A stretch of 64,000 nt of DNA from Polytrichum commune. Lineage: Eukaryota; Streptophyta; Polytrichopsida; Polytrichales; Polytrichaceae. The notes under the pieces are model-generated. The model did not search any database. It was given only the letters and a program-made list of their open reading frames with translations, and was not told the DNA's origin. How positions within the stretch are numbered: position 1 is the stretch's first letter; each line of letters begins with the position of its first letter. Positions 1-12,100 of this stretch are shown here, piece by piece. The DNA lies in assembly GCA_950295325.1 (NCBI GenBank), contig OX485804.1:43586001-43650000 (forward strand). The letters are read 5' to 3'. The position numbers were made by a program, and so were the translations under genes.

Positions 1-2852
1 CCCGTGGTCATGCTAAACTACAATCTCCCCCCTTGGTTAGTGACCAAAAACTTCTTCATGATGCTTGCGCTAATCATACCAGGAAAAGAGAGTGTAAGGG
101 ACAGGAACGTGGATGTGTACATGGCACCGTTGATTGAGGAGCTCCAAGAGCTTTGGAAAGGGATCGATTGCTTGGACGGATCGCAAGGAAACCCCAAAGA
201 GAAAACATTTAAGCTACATGGCATGCTTTTGTGGACGGTGAATGACTTCCCGGCGTACGGTTTGATTTCGGGGCAAGTAACAAAAGGACATAGGGCTTGC
301 CCCGTGTGTGGCCCCAACGTGGCAACACGGCGTTCCAAAGCACTGAAAAAAAATGTTTACCTTGGGCATAGACGACAACTGCCAATGACCCACCAATGGA
401 GACGACAAAGGTCCAATTTTGACGGGCAGCCGGAGATGAGACCACCGCCAAGAAGGATGAGTGGTCGAGAGCAATTGCGATATGCGAATGAGCGAGAAGA
501 GTGGACGAAAAAACACTACAGAAACCAAACTGGGCAGACGACAGACCCCGTACACGAACATGGAGTGAAGAGGAGGACATGTCTATATGACCTTCCATAC
601 TGGAAAGTACGTGTTTCTTATTATGAGAATTAAGGGAGTGGACGTAGTCACATGATTGCATATAGTAATATTGTTTATGAGTATTATGTGAGTGGACGTA
701 GTCATGTACAGTCACATGATTGCACGTAGTGATATTGTGATTCGCTCCGGAGCATTTCTCACTGGGTCGAGTCATTGTGCAGGATCTTCTAATTCGACAC
801 ACGTTGGATGTTATGCACTGTGAGAAAAATATCGCTGAGAATGTGATGAAAACCATATTTGGAGAGAAGGATACACTTGGAGTTCGTCTGGACATGAAGG
901 AGGCGGGTATACGCCCGCATCTTTGGCCCGTAGCAGGAACAAAACCCGGTAGCGTGATTCTACCTCGATCATCGTACGTTATGACGAAAGAAGAGCGTGA
1001 AGTCTTTGTGGAGCAAGTTCGTGCACTGCGAACCCCCACTCACTATGTGGGACAGTTGAAGAAGCGCGTAAACGTGGATGGGCAAATTAAAGGCCTGAAA
1101 TCCCACGACTACCATGTCCTCATGCAGAAAGTGTTGGCACTATGTGTGCGCTGCACAATGGAAAAGGAAGTGCGGACATCAATAATAATGTTGAGCCGTG
1201 TATTCAGGAGGGTGTGTGCTAAGTCCATTGATCCTGCAACAATACAGGAGATGAGGTGTGAAGAGGCCATAGCACTATGCATGTTGGAAAAAGAATTCCC
1301 GCCATTATTTTTTGACATCATGAGCCATTTGGTCCTGCATCTCGTGGAGGAAGTGGAAATTTGTGGACCCGTACATACACGTTGGATGTACCCTATTGAG
1401 AGGTACCTGAAGACTCTAAAAGGGTATGTCCGAAACCGTACTCGCCCAGAGGGTTGCATGGCTGAAGGCTACGCCATAGTAGAGGCATTGGGATTCTGTA
1501 CGGAGTATATGCAAGAATATACAGTCACCACTCGAAGAGTGTGGGATGACAAAGAAGACCCATCAATGTATGATGAGATCCTCGAAGGTGGCGGGCGGGC
1601 GCGTCATCTCCCATCCGACCTTCGACAATGGATACATGAGTTCGTGGTGAACAATGCGGCACCACTGGAGGAGTGGAGGAGGTGAGTTCACATTTTAGTG
1701 GAAGAACCTTAAATGCACCACCTTTCTTAGAACAACAGTGCAGACCATACGAACTATAACAAAACACATCTTTTGTGACCAAAAAATATGACTGCAGTCA
1801 ATCATATTTTGGGATTTATGACTGAGTACAATCACAAAATGTAGTCGTAAAATATGCATTTCGTTGTAGTTATCGCAACACAGTACGACTACTGTTGTAT
1901 GCAAATATGACTACCCTTAGTGATTTCAGCAAGTCACGGGTAATGATGTGTTGGGTTGTATCCAAAATGCAGGAAACACGAGGATGACATGTCACGGCGG
2001 GAATGTGAGCGGCACGAATACAGGCGCAAGAAGCGGAAGGCGCGGGTAATGTACCTAGCGGAGCTGCGCGACGAGGATTTCCACATTTGGTTTCCAAAAG
2101 CAGTGATGCGCACCATAGAAGAAGGCACGGAGGAGGTACACGAAGACGTTAGGGCCTTGATGTTACCTCCATCGGATGCAGCGAAGTCGTATCGATCCAT
2201 GTATGCGTTTGGAAACCACATCCGTGTCCGAAGCGCACAGGCGCAATTGACAACGATGGACTCTGGGGTGGCCGCAACATTTCGACAAGTATGTCGCTCG
2301 GGCCTGAAGGACACAAATCCAAAGGCAGCGGAGTTGGAGTATGTGGGTTGGGTGGAGGAAATCCTATCTGTGGACTATGGATTCTTCGAGGTGGTGGTCC
2401 TCTATTGCAATTGGGTCGTTGCAAACATTAAGGGAGATGGGGCGACGATGAAGCGCGACGACTATGGTTTCACCAGTGTAAACTTTGACAGATTGATCCC
2501 GTTCTCAGCACAATCATTTGCATTTCCTCTCCACATCGAACAAGTTTTTTTTGCACCTGATATAGCGAAGTGTGGATGGGAAGTTGTTTTGCGCAAGGAA
2601 CCGAGAGGGGTTCGGGTATTCTCCAAACAACAAAGAACGGATGAAGTACAGTGCATAGCACTAGGTAGGACTTCTGATTTTCCCGGATTACAAGTGACGG
2701 CGTTTCAGGACGATATTGTACCGAAAACACCCATATTGGGCGATGCAGTGGAAGTAGGGCCAGGAGTGGTTGCCAAGGCACTAGAATGTCTAGAGGGACC
2801 GGATGACGCATCGGTAGATGACTCCGAGCACTGCGTATCGGACGGTGATTGA
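1..2852 (+). CDS. CACTA transposase, 5'-incomplete, three exons visible
   Basis: This encodes the catalytic protein for cut-and-paste movement of the surrounding element. Exons are 1-606, 783-1681 and 1973-2852. The donors are GTACGT at 607 and GTGAGT at 1682; the acceptors are GTGCAG before 783 and ATGCAG before 1973. Reading phases agree across both introns (0 and 2). Exon 1 matches the Transposase_21 family (PPWLVTKNFFMMLALIIPG, then the CPVCG zinc-binding-like pair). Exon 2 starts with the HTLDVMHCEKNIAENV segment and ends with a DUF4218-type region (VHTRWMYPIERYLKTLKGYV). Exon 3 holds a DUF4216-type domain (FFEVVVLYCNWV) and an acidic tail. No internal stop is seen in these exons, so this part could be functional. 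The start codon and N-terminus lie outside the window. Confidence 0.88.
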
Positions 2853-3224
2853 CTTCCCGTCCGTGCAAGAAGTTGTATAAATGAAACTTAGGTTTTTTAT
2901 ATATTTAATTTCAATTATATACATGTTCAATTAGTCTCTTGGCAATAGTAAAAATCAAATTTCCTCCCCAATTTCCCCCCTATACTCCCTAAAACATCAA
3001 TCAATTAATTATTCAATAAATAAACATGGGACATTCCCAATTCTCATTGCCGTTCATACTATAACACACAAAGTACTTAATTTTGACCAATATCTGTCAT
3101 TATTAAATAAATACTCCACACCATAATACTAGATAATGAGTCACGGGGCAAAAACACAAGAGGCCCATCTAGGGCAGCCTGAATTATCAAGGGCTGCCCA
3201 AAAGAAGGAAAAAAATGGTCCTAG
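2853..3224. other. Non-coding interior of the CACTA element
   Basis: AT-rich DNA follows the transposase stop codon. I see no coding sequence or structured repeat until the subterminal block begins. It presumably contains the 3' UTR. Confidence 0.5.
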
Positions 3225-3514
3225 TCAGACTCAGAATGTGACTGAAGAATATGACTCGCAGAAAAATGTGACTGCCACACATGACTGGGTGTCCACCATA
3301 GACGTTCCCCGTCGTTCCCTATAAAGGCACTCGTCGTTCCCATACGCCGTATACAGTACATTTGCCGAATACGACACAAAAATATGACTGCGAGTCATAT
3401 TTTTGAATTTCGTACCCGACAAAGGTCGAGGCCTGCCAAAATGTGACTGCATGTAGTCACCAGTCATCCCCAGTCATATTTCCCTAGTCACAAAATACCC
3501 AATCTGTTGTAGTG
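3225..3514. repeat. CACTA right subterminal repeats and terminal inverted repeat
   Basis: Multiple direct and inverted copies of a GTGACTGNNNGTCAT-like motif occur here (for example near 3237, 3268, 3384, 3442 and 3456). The terminus, whose minus strand starts CACTACAACAG, follows. In this superfamily such subterminal repeats are transposase-binding sites; that role is by analogy. Confidence 0.8.
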
Positions 3515-4688
3515 TCCCCAGTGTTCAAGTTTGAAGAGTGCACATGCATTTCAATGTGAAGGGCTTCAAAATAATCACACCTCACTCAAACTTTCAGACT
3601 TTTTTGCAACACTTCACAGAAGGAAAAAAACTTGATATTGGTTGTTTTGTATTGAATATGAAAATAATATGATGCCTCACTATATTGAGCAAGTACTTGC
3701 AATAGAATGATGTACTAAGATTATTTAGATTTCCTACATAATGCACTTAGTCATCATTCAACTCCAAAGGCAAAGCACTCTGATTTTTGGTCAATTTTTA
3801 AGTGTCAAAAATTCTAGCCCAATCCATATTTTCCATGGGAAGACTGCAGAAAGACACTTGTATTGATACATCCAATGTTTCAAGTTTCAATCGACTTCTA
3901 CAATCACTCTTCACCAACTCTATTTGGAAATCCACATTCACATATAGTTGTGCTTGCCAAGCCAAAGTTGCAGTCGGTGTCAAGTTGAAGTTGCAAAGTC
4001 GAAATTGCAAAAGTTATTGGAATTTGGAAGTGTATGCCATAGTGCCAAGATTGGAGTCCAACTATGTTTCTATTTGCAAATTGCAACCACAATATTGTGT
4101 GATAGGTGGTTTTTGGAGAGGCCTTCACTGTGGTTGATGGAAACTTTGCAGAGCACATTTTTGTGAAGTGCCCCAAAAAAAATCAAAAAAGTAAAAATAA
4201 AGATTGTCGGCCAAAATGGCATTTGACAGGTGTTGAAGACTCCAATATTGAACATTGGGCCTCCCCACCTGACTTGAGGTAACAACTGTTATTACTACTA
4301 AAACTGACCGGCCTTCCTGGAGGGTCCAATGTCAAAGTGCAAAGGGCCTCAGTTAGTATATCAACTATTTTCCTATTATCCAGATGGGTTTAAGGTAAAT
4401 ACATGTTTGACAATTTACCAATCTGCCAGCCCAGGGCTTGGGAAGAACCGGCGGTTAGTTACAGATGAACCGGTTGAGTTTGAGAAATAACCGGTTGAAG
4501 TTGGAGACTTCAGGAGGATTACCGGATCATTTCAGAGGAATCTATGGAGAATATACCTCAAATGATTAAAGAAAAATTGTAAGATGTCAACATGTAACCG
4601 GTTGGATTTAGAATCACTAGGATCTGGACTGACTATATATGCCCAAAAACTTCCCGGGCACTGCGCCAACCACATGTTCTTGAACCTG

Positions 4689-5389
4689 CTAAGGTAGAGG
4701 GTGCTTAAACCAACACTTTAAACTATTGCACATTCATATGGTTATGTGATTGATATAAAAAATATACATTCATATTAGCCTTTGGGCTAAACATAGGTAT
4801 CAAGAAAGGAAAAAAACATTTTTAGTCTCAATTGAATATTTGATGAATATTCAAAGTCAAAACTATTTGCTTCCTTAAACCAATCCATAGGCCGCGTGTA
4901 TGGCAACCTCGCATATGATGAGGACCCCCACCTTCATTGCCTAGAAGCAACACAACATAGTTGGGTACTAGACCCAAACTACATCAAAACCCAAGTAGTA
5001 ATGGTATGCAAAGCCACACGGCTACCTCTATGTTCCCACCCGATTCACTTGCAAAACCATCACCTTGCATCCCAGGATAACCCTTGTGTGCTTTGTGGGC
5101 CTATCCCCTTGGCGTTGTGATAGAATGACTAGAATAGACATTGACAAGCCACCCTAATCCCACCTTGAACCAACCCGAGATAAAGTGGAGCCCGTTACCC
5201 ACCCTACATGGAGGTAGTGGAGGCCACTATGAGGTGGCACCACTGATGACACCTAAAACCGTCACTCTGTGCGCCCAGACGCTCCTACACCGCCAGGTAC
5301 GGTTCAAGGTCGTAGAGTGTTGGCAATTGGGAGACGTTTATAGGTGTTGGTTTTGGATGGGATGTTGGTTTTAGCACCGTCTACCTTAG
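4689..5389. mobile_element. 0.7-kb terminal-inverted-repeat element inside repeat A
   Basis: CTAAGGTAGAGGGTGCTTAA at the left end is mirrored by TTTTAGCACCGTCTACCTTAG-type sequence at the right end (about 27 bp of imperfect inverted repeat). The counterpart in the other copy of A is about 58739-59436. It has no coding capacity. Target-site duplication is unclear, so the superfamily cannot be assigned. Confidence 0.6.
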
Positions 5390-5687
5390 TTACTTACTCA
5401 CCTTCTTCAAAGATATATCCACCTTAAACCTTATCATCGACACCAGAAGCCTCTTTCGCCACCAAACCTTCGTGTTCAAATAATAGGCCCTCCTTCGACG
5501 GCCCTTGCCAATTCTCAGCCTCTCCGGAACTTGTAAGCACAAACCTGCAAGGCACTGAGATCAGAGACCAAAGCCACGAGTGCCTTCTTTTTGGACCCCA
5601 CATCTTCAATTTATGGGACGCTATTTCCAAAAGCCCTTGGAATCGCCAGCAATGTGCACAAACCTTCATGTGAGATGCCAAAACTTA

Positions 5688-6221
5688 TGGCCGCTTTACA
5701 CCTAGAGGCCGGGCCAATTCGTTGCGTAAGAGGCTTGAAATCCTCACTTCTGATTGGCCAAAAGGCTGAAATTGATCCCAACTCCTTTACACCTAGAGGC
5801 CAGGCCGATTTGTTGGTATGAATTTTTCAATCAAAAAATGCATGGTATGACACGGCCCGAGCTCGTTGAATTGGGTGCATCCAAAATGGAAGGCCAATTC
5901 TTGGCCTCGGGGCCAATGTCAAATTTCAATTAAAAAAAAAATCTTGAATAAAATGTGTTTTTTTAGCGAACCATATCCATTGGATTATGTGGAAATATGA
6001 ACGGCTCTATGCTAGATTATGCTAGATCCGTTGGATTGTGCTAGATTTATTGAATCGGCCTAGCTTCTTGGCCCTAAGGCCTTTACATATGGGAAAATTG
6101 GCCCCCATTATAATCTTATTATAATGTGTAGTTGAGGCCGGCCTCCAACCCAAAAGGGGATGAAATTTCATGCAATCGCCCTCAAGGGGAATTGGCCTGG
6201 CCTCTAGGTGTAAAGCGGCCC
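5688..6221. mobile_element. Harbinger/Tourist-like MITE, left copy
   Basis: This is a 534-bp non-coding element. Its terminal inverted repeat is close to GGGCCGCTTTACACCTAGAG (first base changed to T here) and it is flanked by TTA on both sides (5685-5687 and 6222-6224). A TTA/TAA target duplication with GG-starting ends fits the PIF/Harbinger MITE class. A third, internal copy of the terminal motif lies near 5786. The paralogous copy is 57921-58435. Confidence 0.8.
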
Positions 6222-6531
6222 TTAGTCCCCACAATCAAATTTGAGCCATATTCCTTAAACATAAAGCTTGCTCAAACACTCCAACTCTTTGTCTCAGTCT
6301 TTGCCAACTAATGGCATTGAGCTCAAGAACTCAAAAGTCTGCTAATCTACCGCCCTTGGCCTCTAATTCTTCATCCTTAGACAGTAACAATTTAATGTAG
6401 TTTATCCAAAGGTAATTGGCATCCAAATGTAAATGGTTGAATAATATTATGCATGTCCAACTCGACTAATCACGCCCAAGTGCTTCGCCAATCAACTCTC
6501 TACCAGCTTGCAATGAATGGTACACTATTAA

Positions 6532-7098
6532 ATGCATCCCATGGTAGAAATGTCCCTTAGTTTTTGGGTGATTATGGATACCTCAAAAAGAACGCATCAC
6601 GCCCACTCGCCTCTCAACACATCGGCTCCTCCCCTCGACCTCTCCGGAGTGGACGTTCCAGCCAACCCAGACTCTTATCCTTCTTCCAGGCAATCCAAGA
6701 CTACGAGACGGTCTGCCACCGCACCATCAACAAAACAACTGCAGATGGTCGCATCTGCACGAGCTATGGACGGGACCATATTGAAGGTCACTATGATTCC
6801 ACGCCCTGGATTTGGTTGCGTTATCATGTTGCAGTCCAAACCTGCACCTACTCAATTAATTTACCAACTCACAGTGAGTTCCCTGCCCGAGTGTAATTGC
6901 CCGGCCTTCAAGGATATGATATCAAAGTTTGGCCGCAAACGAAATTTGTTCATGTATTATAAGCACCTCTACTTCATATTTGTCAAGGTTTCTAATGTAG
7001 ACCCCGAAGTTGACTTGTTCATTCACGCCCCAACATTTAGCTTCAATGAGGTCAAACTTATCTTAGAAAGGGACCTCTTGATACAATCTACTTCCTAG
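6532..7098 (+). CDS. Short SWIM-finger-like ORF, TE-associated
   Basis: The 188-codon frame has a low-complexity Ser/Thr/Pro-rich N-terminus. Its C-terminal half includes CNCPAFKDM followed by YKHLYFI, resembling a SWIM zinc finger (CxC...CxH) in which the third ligand is not a cysteine. The first about 50 bases overlap the end of repeat A, so the true start is uncertain (next in-frame ATG near 6574). SWIM fingers occur in MULE transposases and in host proteins; nothing nearby decides between them. It may be a gene fragment. Function not assigned. Confidence 0.35.
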   Translation: MHPMVEMSLSFWVIMDTSKRTHHAHSPLNTSAPPLDLSGVDVPANPDSYPSSRQSKTTRRSATAPSTKQLQMVASARAMDGTILKVTMIPRPGFGCVIMLQSKPAPTQLIYQLTVSSLPECNCPAFKDMISKFGRKRNLFMYYKHLYFIFVKVSNVDPEVDLFIHAPTFSFNEVKLILERDLLIQSTS

Positions 7099-7315
7099 AA
7101 TTCCTCTCAGCCTAACACTACATTGTGCCCTGATAGATATGTCCATTTTTGGACCTCTTGTGAACTCATTATTGTTTCCAATAATAAATATAATATCATG
7201 GATTATTTTTATTCCCTTCAAAATGTTGTATTACAATATTCAATTGTGCCATGTGTTTCTCTCCCGGTTGAATACTACATGTTCAATTTGGAGGTGTTTC
7301 CTATGTCTATCAACT

Positions 7316-7816
7316 CTATTTCCGTTTTGCAAACCTCCTGGACGATTCGGACTTCATCTCATCATCCCTTCTTGATGGAGGTGGACCCGGTCGAAGCAAA
7401 TCAACGTATGAAACCGTTTTATCCCTCATTCGATCCTTCAGTAGACGACGATGCGGCGATAATCCTCTCATCCTTTCGCGAAACGACAAAGACTTCGAAG
7501 ATTCGCCTACCACCTTCACCTCCTCCTCCGTTTCGATCGATTTGTCTTCATCCAAATCAACATCCTTCTCCGGCACATCCGCCCACCTCTTATTATTTTT
7601 GGCACATCGTTTTTGCTCCTCCTGCATCCTCCACCTCCATGCTTGTGTGGACTGCGAAAATGGAGTCAGCTCATAGTCATTACTACATCGATTTACAACA
7701 CCTATGTCATGTTCCGGCGATGGATAAAAGGGAACATGGGGATCTCCTAGACTTCTAATTTCCTTCTCCCAGCCTAGGCCAACAAACATGTCTCTTTCAT
7801 CTTCCATTGTGTGCAA
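7316..7816 (-). CDS. Hypothetical charged protein, 166 codons
   Basis: An open frame starts at an ATG with MEDERDMFVGLGW and is rich in Glu, Lys and Arg, with a short acidic stretch (about residues 85-100). An overlapping plus-strand frame (7123-7758) is also open. The minus frame has the more protein-like composition, but coding status is unproven. No family recognised. Confidence 0.25.
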   Translation of the reverse strand: MHTMEDERDMFVGLGWEKEIRSLGDPHVPFYPSPEHDIGVVNRCSNDYELTPFSQSTQAWRWRMQEEQKRCAKNNKRWADVPEKDVDLDEDKSIETEEEVKVVGESSKSLSFRERMRGLSPHRRLLKDRMRDKTVSYVDLLRPGPPPSRRDDEMKSESSRRFAKRK

Positions 7817-8459
7817 GTGTTTCTACAATCATGTTGGGTATGAGTCTAATTTATAATCTATTCGACCACAAACGATAATTGTTGCAGTCCAAGCTCTAGA
7901 GTTGACTCACATATAGGACGAAGATAAAAGTGATGGAATAAAAACGAAGCAAGTTGGTCACCTTTTATATTTTAATTGACTCATTCTTCAATTATACCAA
8001 TCTCAAAAAAAAATTCATTTATTCTTTCTTGGGATCATCCTTCGTTTTAATCATGTACTTATGTATTATATTACAATTTTCCTATCATTTAAGCACTACA
8101 CGGTTTCCAAACTTAATGAGACCATTTCAAATTCAGGGCCTTTTTTTATATTAGGACCTATACATTCAACGGAAATAAGTCCAACTTTTATATTATTTTG
8201 GGAATATAATGGAATATTCGGATTATTTTGACACATTTTTTTAATATTTCTAAATTTGGTCTCTGAAGTTTGTTATTTTTACTTCCTCTCCGCTCTCCGC
8301 TCTCTGCTCACCGCTCACATAGGAGTGTCGTCCGACATTAACCCTTATAGACAGTATCTCAGTCTTCCTGGAGAGTTAGTTCCTTGGGTTTGTTATTTTG
8401 AGTCAGAGCAAAAACTTAACTACATGTATGCAAAGTCAACTTGCTACATATTCGTATAG
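7817..8459. other. AT-rich intergenic DNA, no gene recognised
   Basis: Short frames only, with long A/T runs. I see no repeat structure or motif that I can name. Confidence 0.4.
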
Positions 8460-9150
8460 ACATGTGACAATTTTTTTCTTACTTTGCTCAGTCATGTAAT
8501 GCATGAAGTGAATGCGTCATAACCGCTTGGAATGTATTCGAAATGTGACTGACATTCACGACTGGAAGTAATGCGGATCTACCCAATACAATCACAACCA
8601 CGCACAAAAAACCACGTAATGTGATTCTCTATCGCAAAAAATACCACTTCATCATGTCATATGGTACAATACATGTCACCAAGAATGTGACTATAAGTCG
8701 TCATATAATAATGACATCCCAACAAAAAATTCGGCTAACGCCACAAAAACCTGACTACAAGCAGTGATAAAACTAGCAGTCACATTCCACATGGTTTGCC
8801 ATGTCGGCCAAATTATGACTCCTCACAATCATATTACACGTCAGTAAAAAACACGACTACACATATTCACATGCCACGTCGGATTTTTTTTTTTTTGCCC
8901 GGGCAGGTCAAAAAATGGTACGGACTCCAAGGCCAGTCAAGGCATGCCCCACGTACTGCCAAGATTGTAGATTCTGTCCTTTTATATGCCCAAACTACCA
9001 TATATATTCATATGACTGATGTCCAAAGCGACTCGTCGGTTCTGACTAGACCTAGTCACCACGCGCGTCATCCTCCTCCGGTGCCTCGTCAATCATATTT
9101 TGGGATTTTATGACTTAAAGCAGTCATAAATTGCAGTCATAAAATGTGCG
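8460..9150. mobile_element. CACTA-like subterminal/internal fragment abutting the NLR gene
   Basis: The DNA is dense in the same GTGACT/AGTCAT/AGTCGT motifs that fill the end of the CACTA element at 3.2-3.5 kb. The stretch about 9088-9160 (AATCATATTTTGGGATTTTA, then repeated CAGTCATAAA) closely matches 1797-1866, which lies in the second transposase intron, in the same orientation. No intact terminus or coding exon is present, so it is a fragment or a non-autonomous relative. Its edge coincides with the end of the LRR coding array. Confidence 0.6.
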
Positions 9151-12100
9151 TTTTGATAATCGATTATCAAAGAATTGAAGTTCCCCAATCTCTTTGGTGT
9201 CGTTGTCAAGTTCGTACACCCTTGCAAATCAAGGTTTGTCAAAGAACTCAAGTTTCCCAATCCCTCCGGTATCGTTGTCAAGTTCGTACACCCTTGCAAA
9301 TTAAGGGTTGTCAAAGAACTCAACTTCCCCAATCTCTCCGTTATCGTTGTCAAGTTCGTACACCCCTACAAATCAAGGTTCGTCAAAGAAATCAACTTCT
9401 CCAATCCCTCCGGTATCGTTGTCAAGTTCATACACCCTTGCAAATTAAGGGTTGTCAAAGAACTCAACTTCCCCAATCCCTCCGGTATCGTTGTCAAGTT
9501 CGTACACCCTTGCAAATCAAGGTTCGTCAAAGAACTCAAGTTCCCCAATCCCTCCGGTATCGTTGTCAGGCTCGTACACCTTGCCAAATAAAGGTGCATC
9601 AAAGAACTCAAGTTCCCCAATCCCTCCGGTATCGTTGTCAAGCTCGTACACCACCCCAAATTAAGGGTTATCAAAGAACTCAAATTCCCCAATCCCTCCG
9701 GTATCGTTGTCAAGCTCTCGCAACTTTCCAAATCAAGGGTTATCAAAGAAATCAAGTTCCCCAATCCCTCTGGTATCGTTGTCAAGCTCATACACTCTGC
9801 CAAATAAAGGTGTATCAAAGAACTCAAGTTCCCCAATTCCTCTGGTATCGTTGTCAAGCTCGTACAATATCCCGAATCAAGGCTTGTCAAAGAAGTCAAG
9901 TTCCCCAATCCCTCCGGTATCGTTGTCAAGCTCATACACCATCCCAAATTAAGGGTTTTAAAAGAAGTCAAGTTCCCCAATCCCTCCGGTATCGTTGTCA
10001 AGCTCCTACACCCTGCCAAATGAAGGGTGATCAAAGAAGTCAAGTTCCCCAATCCCTCCGGTATCGTTGTTAAGCTCCTACACCACCCCAAATCAAGGGT
10101 TATCAAAGAACTCAAGTTCCCCAATCCCTCCGGTATCGTTTTCAAACTCCTACACCCTGCCGAATGAAGGTGCATCAAGGAACTCAAGTTCCCCAATCCC
10201 TCCGGTATCGTTGTCAAGCTCATACACCGTGCCAAATAAAGGTGTATCAAAGAACTCAAATTCCCCAATCCCTCTGGTATCGTTGTCAAGCTCTCACACC
10301 CTTGCAAATTAAGGGTTATCAAAGAACTCAAGTTCCCCAATCCCTCTGTTATCGTTGTCAAGTTCGTACACCCTTCCAAATTAAGGGTTGTCAAAGAACT
10401 CAAATTCCCCAATCTCTCTGTTATCGTTGTCAAGTTCGTACACCCATGCAAATCAAGGTTCATCAAAGAACTCAAGTTCCCCAATCCCTCCGGTATCGTT
10501 GTCAAGTTCGTACACCCTTGCAAATTAAGGGTTGTCAAAGAACTCAAGTTCCCCAATCCCTCCGGTAACGTTGTCAAGTTCGTACACCCTTGCAAATCAA
10601 GGTTCGTCAAAGAACTCAAGTTCCCCAATCCCTCTGGTATCGTTGTCAAGCTCTTGCACCCTCGCAAATCAAGGGTTGTCAAAGAACTCAAGTTCCCCAA
10701 TTCCTCCGGTATCGTTATCAAGCTCCTGCAGTCTTGCAAATAAAGGTAGGTCAAAGAACTCAAGTTCCCCAATCCCTCCAGTATCGTTGTCAATCTCGTA
10801 CACCATCCCAAATTAAAGGTTATCAAAGAACTCAAGTTTCCCAATCCCTCCGGTATCGTTGTCAAGCTCTCGCACGTTTCTAAATTAAGGGTTATCAGAG
10901 AACTCAAGTTCCCCAATCCTTCCGGTATCGTTGTCAAGCTCTCGCACCCTTGCAAATCAAGGGTTATCAAAGAACTCAAGTTCCCCAATCCCTCCGGTAT
11001 CGTTGTCAAGCTCCTACACCTCCCTAAATCAAGGTTCGTCAAAGAACTCAAGTTTCCCAATCCCTCCGGTATCATTGTCAAGCTCGTACAACATTCCAAA
11101 TTAAGGGTTATAAAAGAACTCAAGTTCCCCAATCCCTCCGGTATCGTTGTCAAGCTCGTACACCATCTCAAATTAAGGGTTGTCAAAGAACTCAAGTTCT
11201 CCAATCCTTCCGGTATCGTTGTCAAGCTCTCGCACCCTTGCAAATCAAGGGCTATCAAAGAAGTCAAGTTCCCCAATCCCCCCGGTATCGTTGTCAACCT
11301 CCAACACCCTCCCAAATTAAGGGTTGTCAAAGAACTCAAGTTCCCCATTCCCTCCGGGATCGTTGTCAAGCTCCTACACCCTTGCAAATGAAGAGTTTTC
11401 AAGGAACTCAAGTTCCCCAATTCCTCCGGTATCGTTGTCAAGCTCTCACACCCTTGCAAATCAAGGGTTATCAAAGAACTCAAGTTCCCCAATCCCTCCG
11501 GTATTGTTATCAATTTTGAACAATCTTGTAGATCAACGTCCATTAAAGTGGTGATTGAAAATATTTCTTTGGGTATTAGATTCAAGAATGAACATCCTCG
11601 CAATTGCAATACTTGTAATTTTTCACAAGTTTTCCAAAGATGTGTATTTGTTAATAGATTCTCACAAGTCTCCAAACTCATGTCATCCCAAGTGCGCAAA
11701 TCCATCTTACCCCAAATTAATGATTGTAAGTCTATTACAAAACATTTCAAGTTGAAAGAGCGTGCAGCAAGTGAACAAATGCATTGTATGTTGTTGATGA
11801 TATTTGAGATCTCCTTGTCTTTGCTATGAAATCTCAATAGCCGAAGATAGCTCAGACCACCATCTTGGATTTGTCGAACTTGAGATAGGTTGTGGCTTAT
11901 TCCATCGCCAAAATAAAAACAACCTTGAAGTTTTCCCACATCCTGTTTTTCATAATACATGAAAGTATTAGCATATTGTACTTGTGTAGTTTTTTCTAAG
12001 TACTAGTACATGACATGAGTTTGTGCTAAGCATCTATAACATGCTAAAAATTTACCAAATATTCACCCAAAATGTCATTTTCAATTGAAGGTTTTGCATC

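Larger units (their letters stand above)
1..3514 (+). mobile_element. CACTA (En/Spm-type) DNA transposon, 3' part
   Basis: The element enters from outside the window on the left and ends at 3514. It carries a spliced CACTA-type transposase gene, then non-coding DNA, then a block dense in short TGACTG/CAGTCA-like subterminal repeats. The last bases, read on the minus strand, are CACTACAACAGATTGGGTAT, the expected CACTA terminus. The 3-bp sequence TCC follows. The inverted copy of the flanking DNA near 60598-60612 reads straight through this point (GGCCTCC then CCAGTG), so it is the empty site and fixes the boundary. The left terminus is not in the window. Confidence 0.9.
3515..6584. repeat. 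Repeat A, left copy (inverted relative to 57557-60612)
   Basis: This roughly 3.07-kb stretch matches 57557-60612 in inverted orientation along almost its full length, with small indels. Examples are the text around 3520-3600 versus 60530-60612 and around 6480-6584 versus 57557-57670. It holds two smaller inverted-repeat elements (4689-5389 and 5688-6221), both also present in the other copy, so they predate the duplication. No conserved reading frame was recognised. The left end is cut by the CACTA insertion. The parent family is not recognised. Confidence 0.85.

Noticed and set aside
7123-7758. 211-codon plus-strand frame
   Set aside because: Overlaps a more protein-like minus frame and has low-complexity, antisense-like composition.
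9144-11554. Long plus-strand open frames opposite the LRR array
   Set aside because: They are antisense read-through of the 72-bp repeats; the minus strand encodes the LRR consensus.
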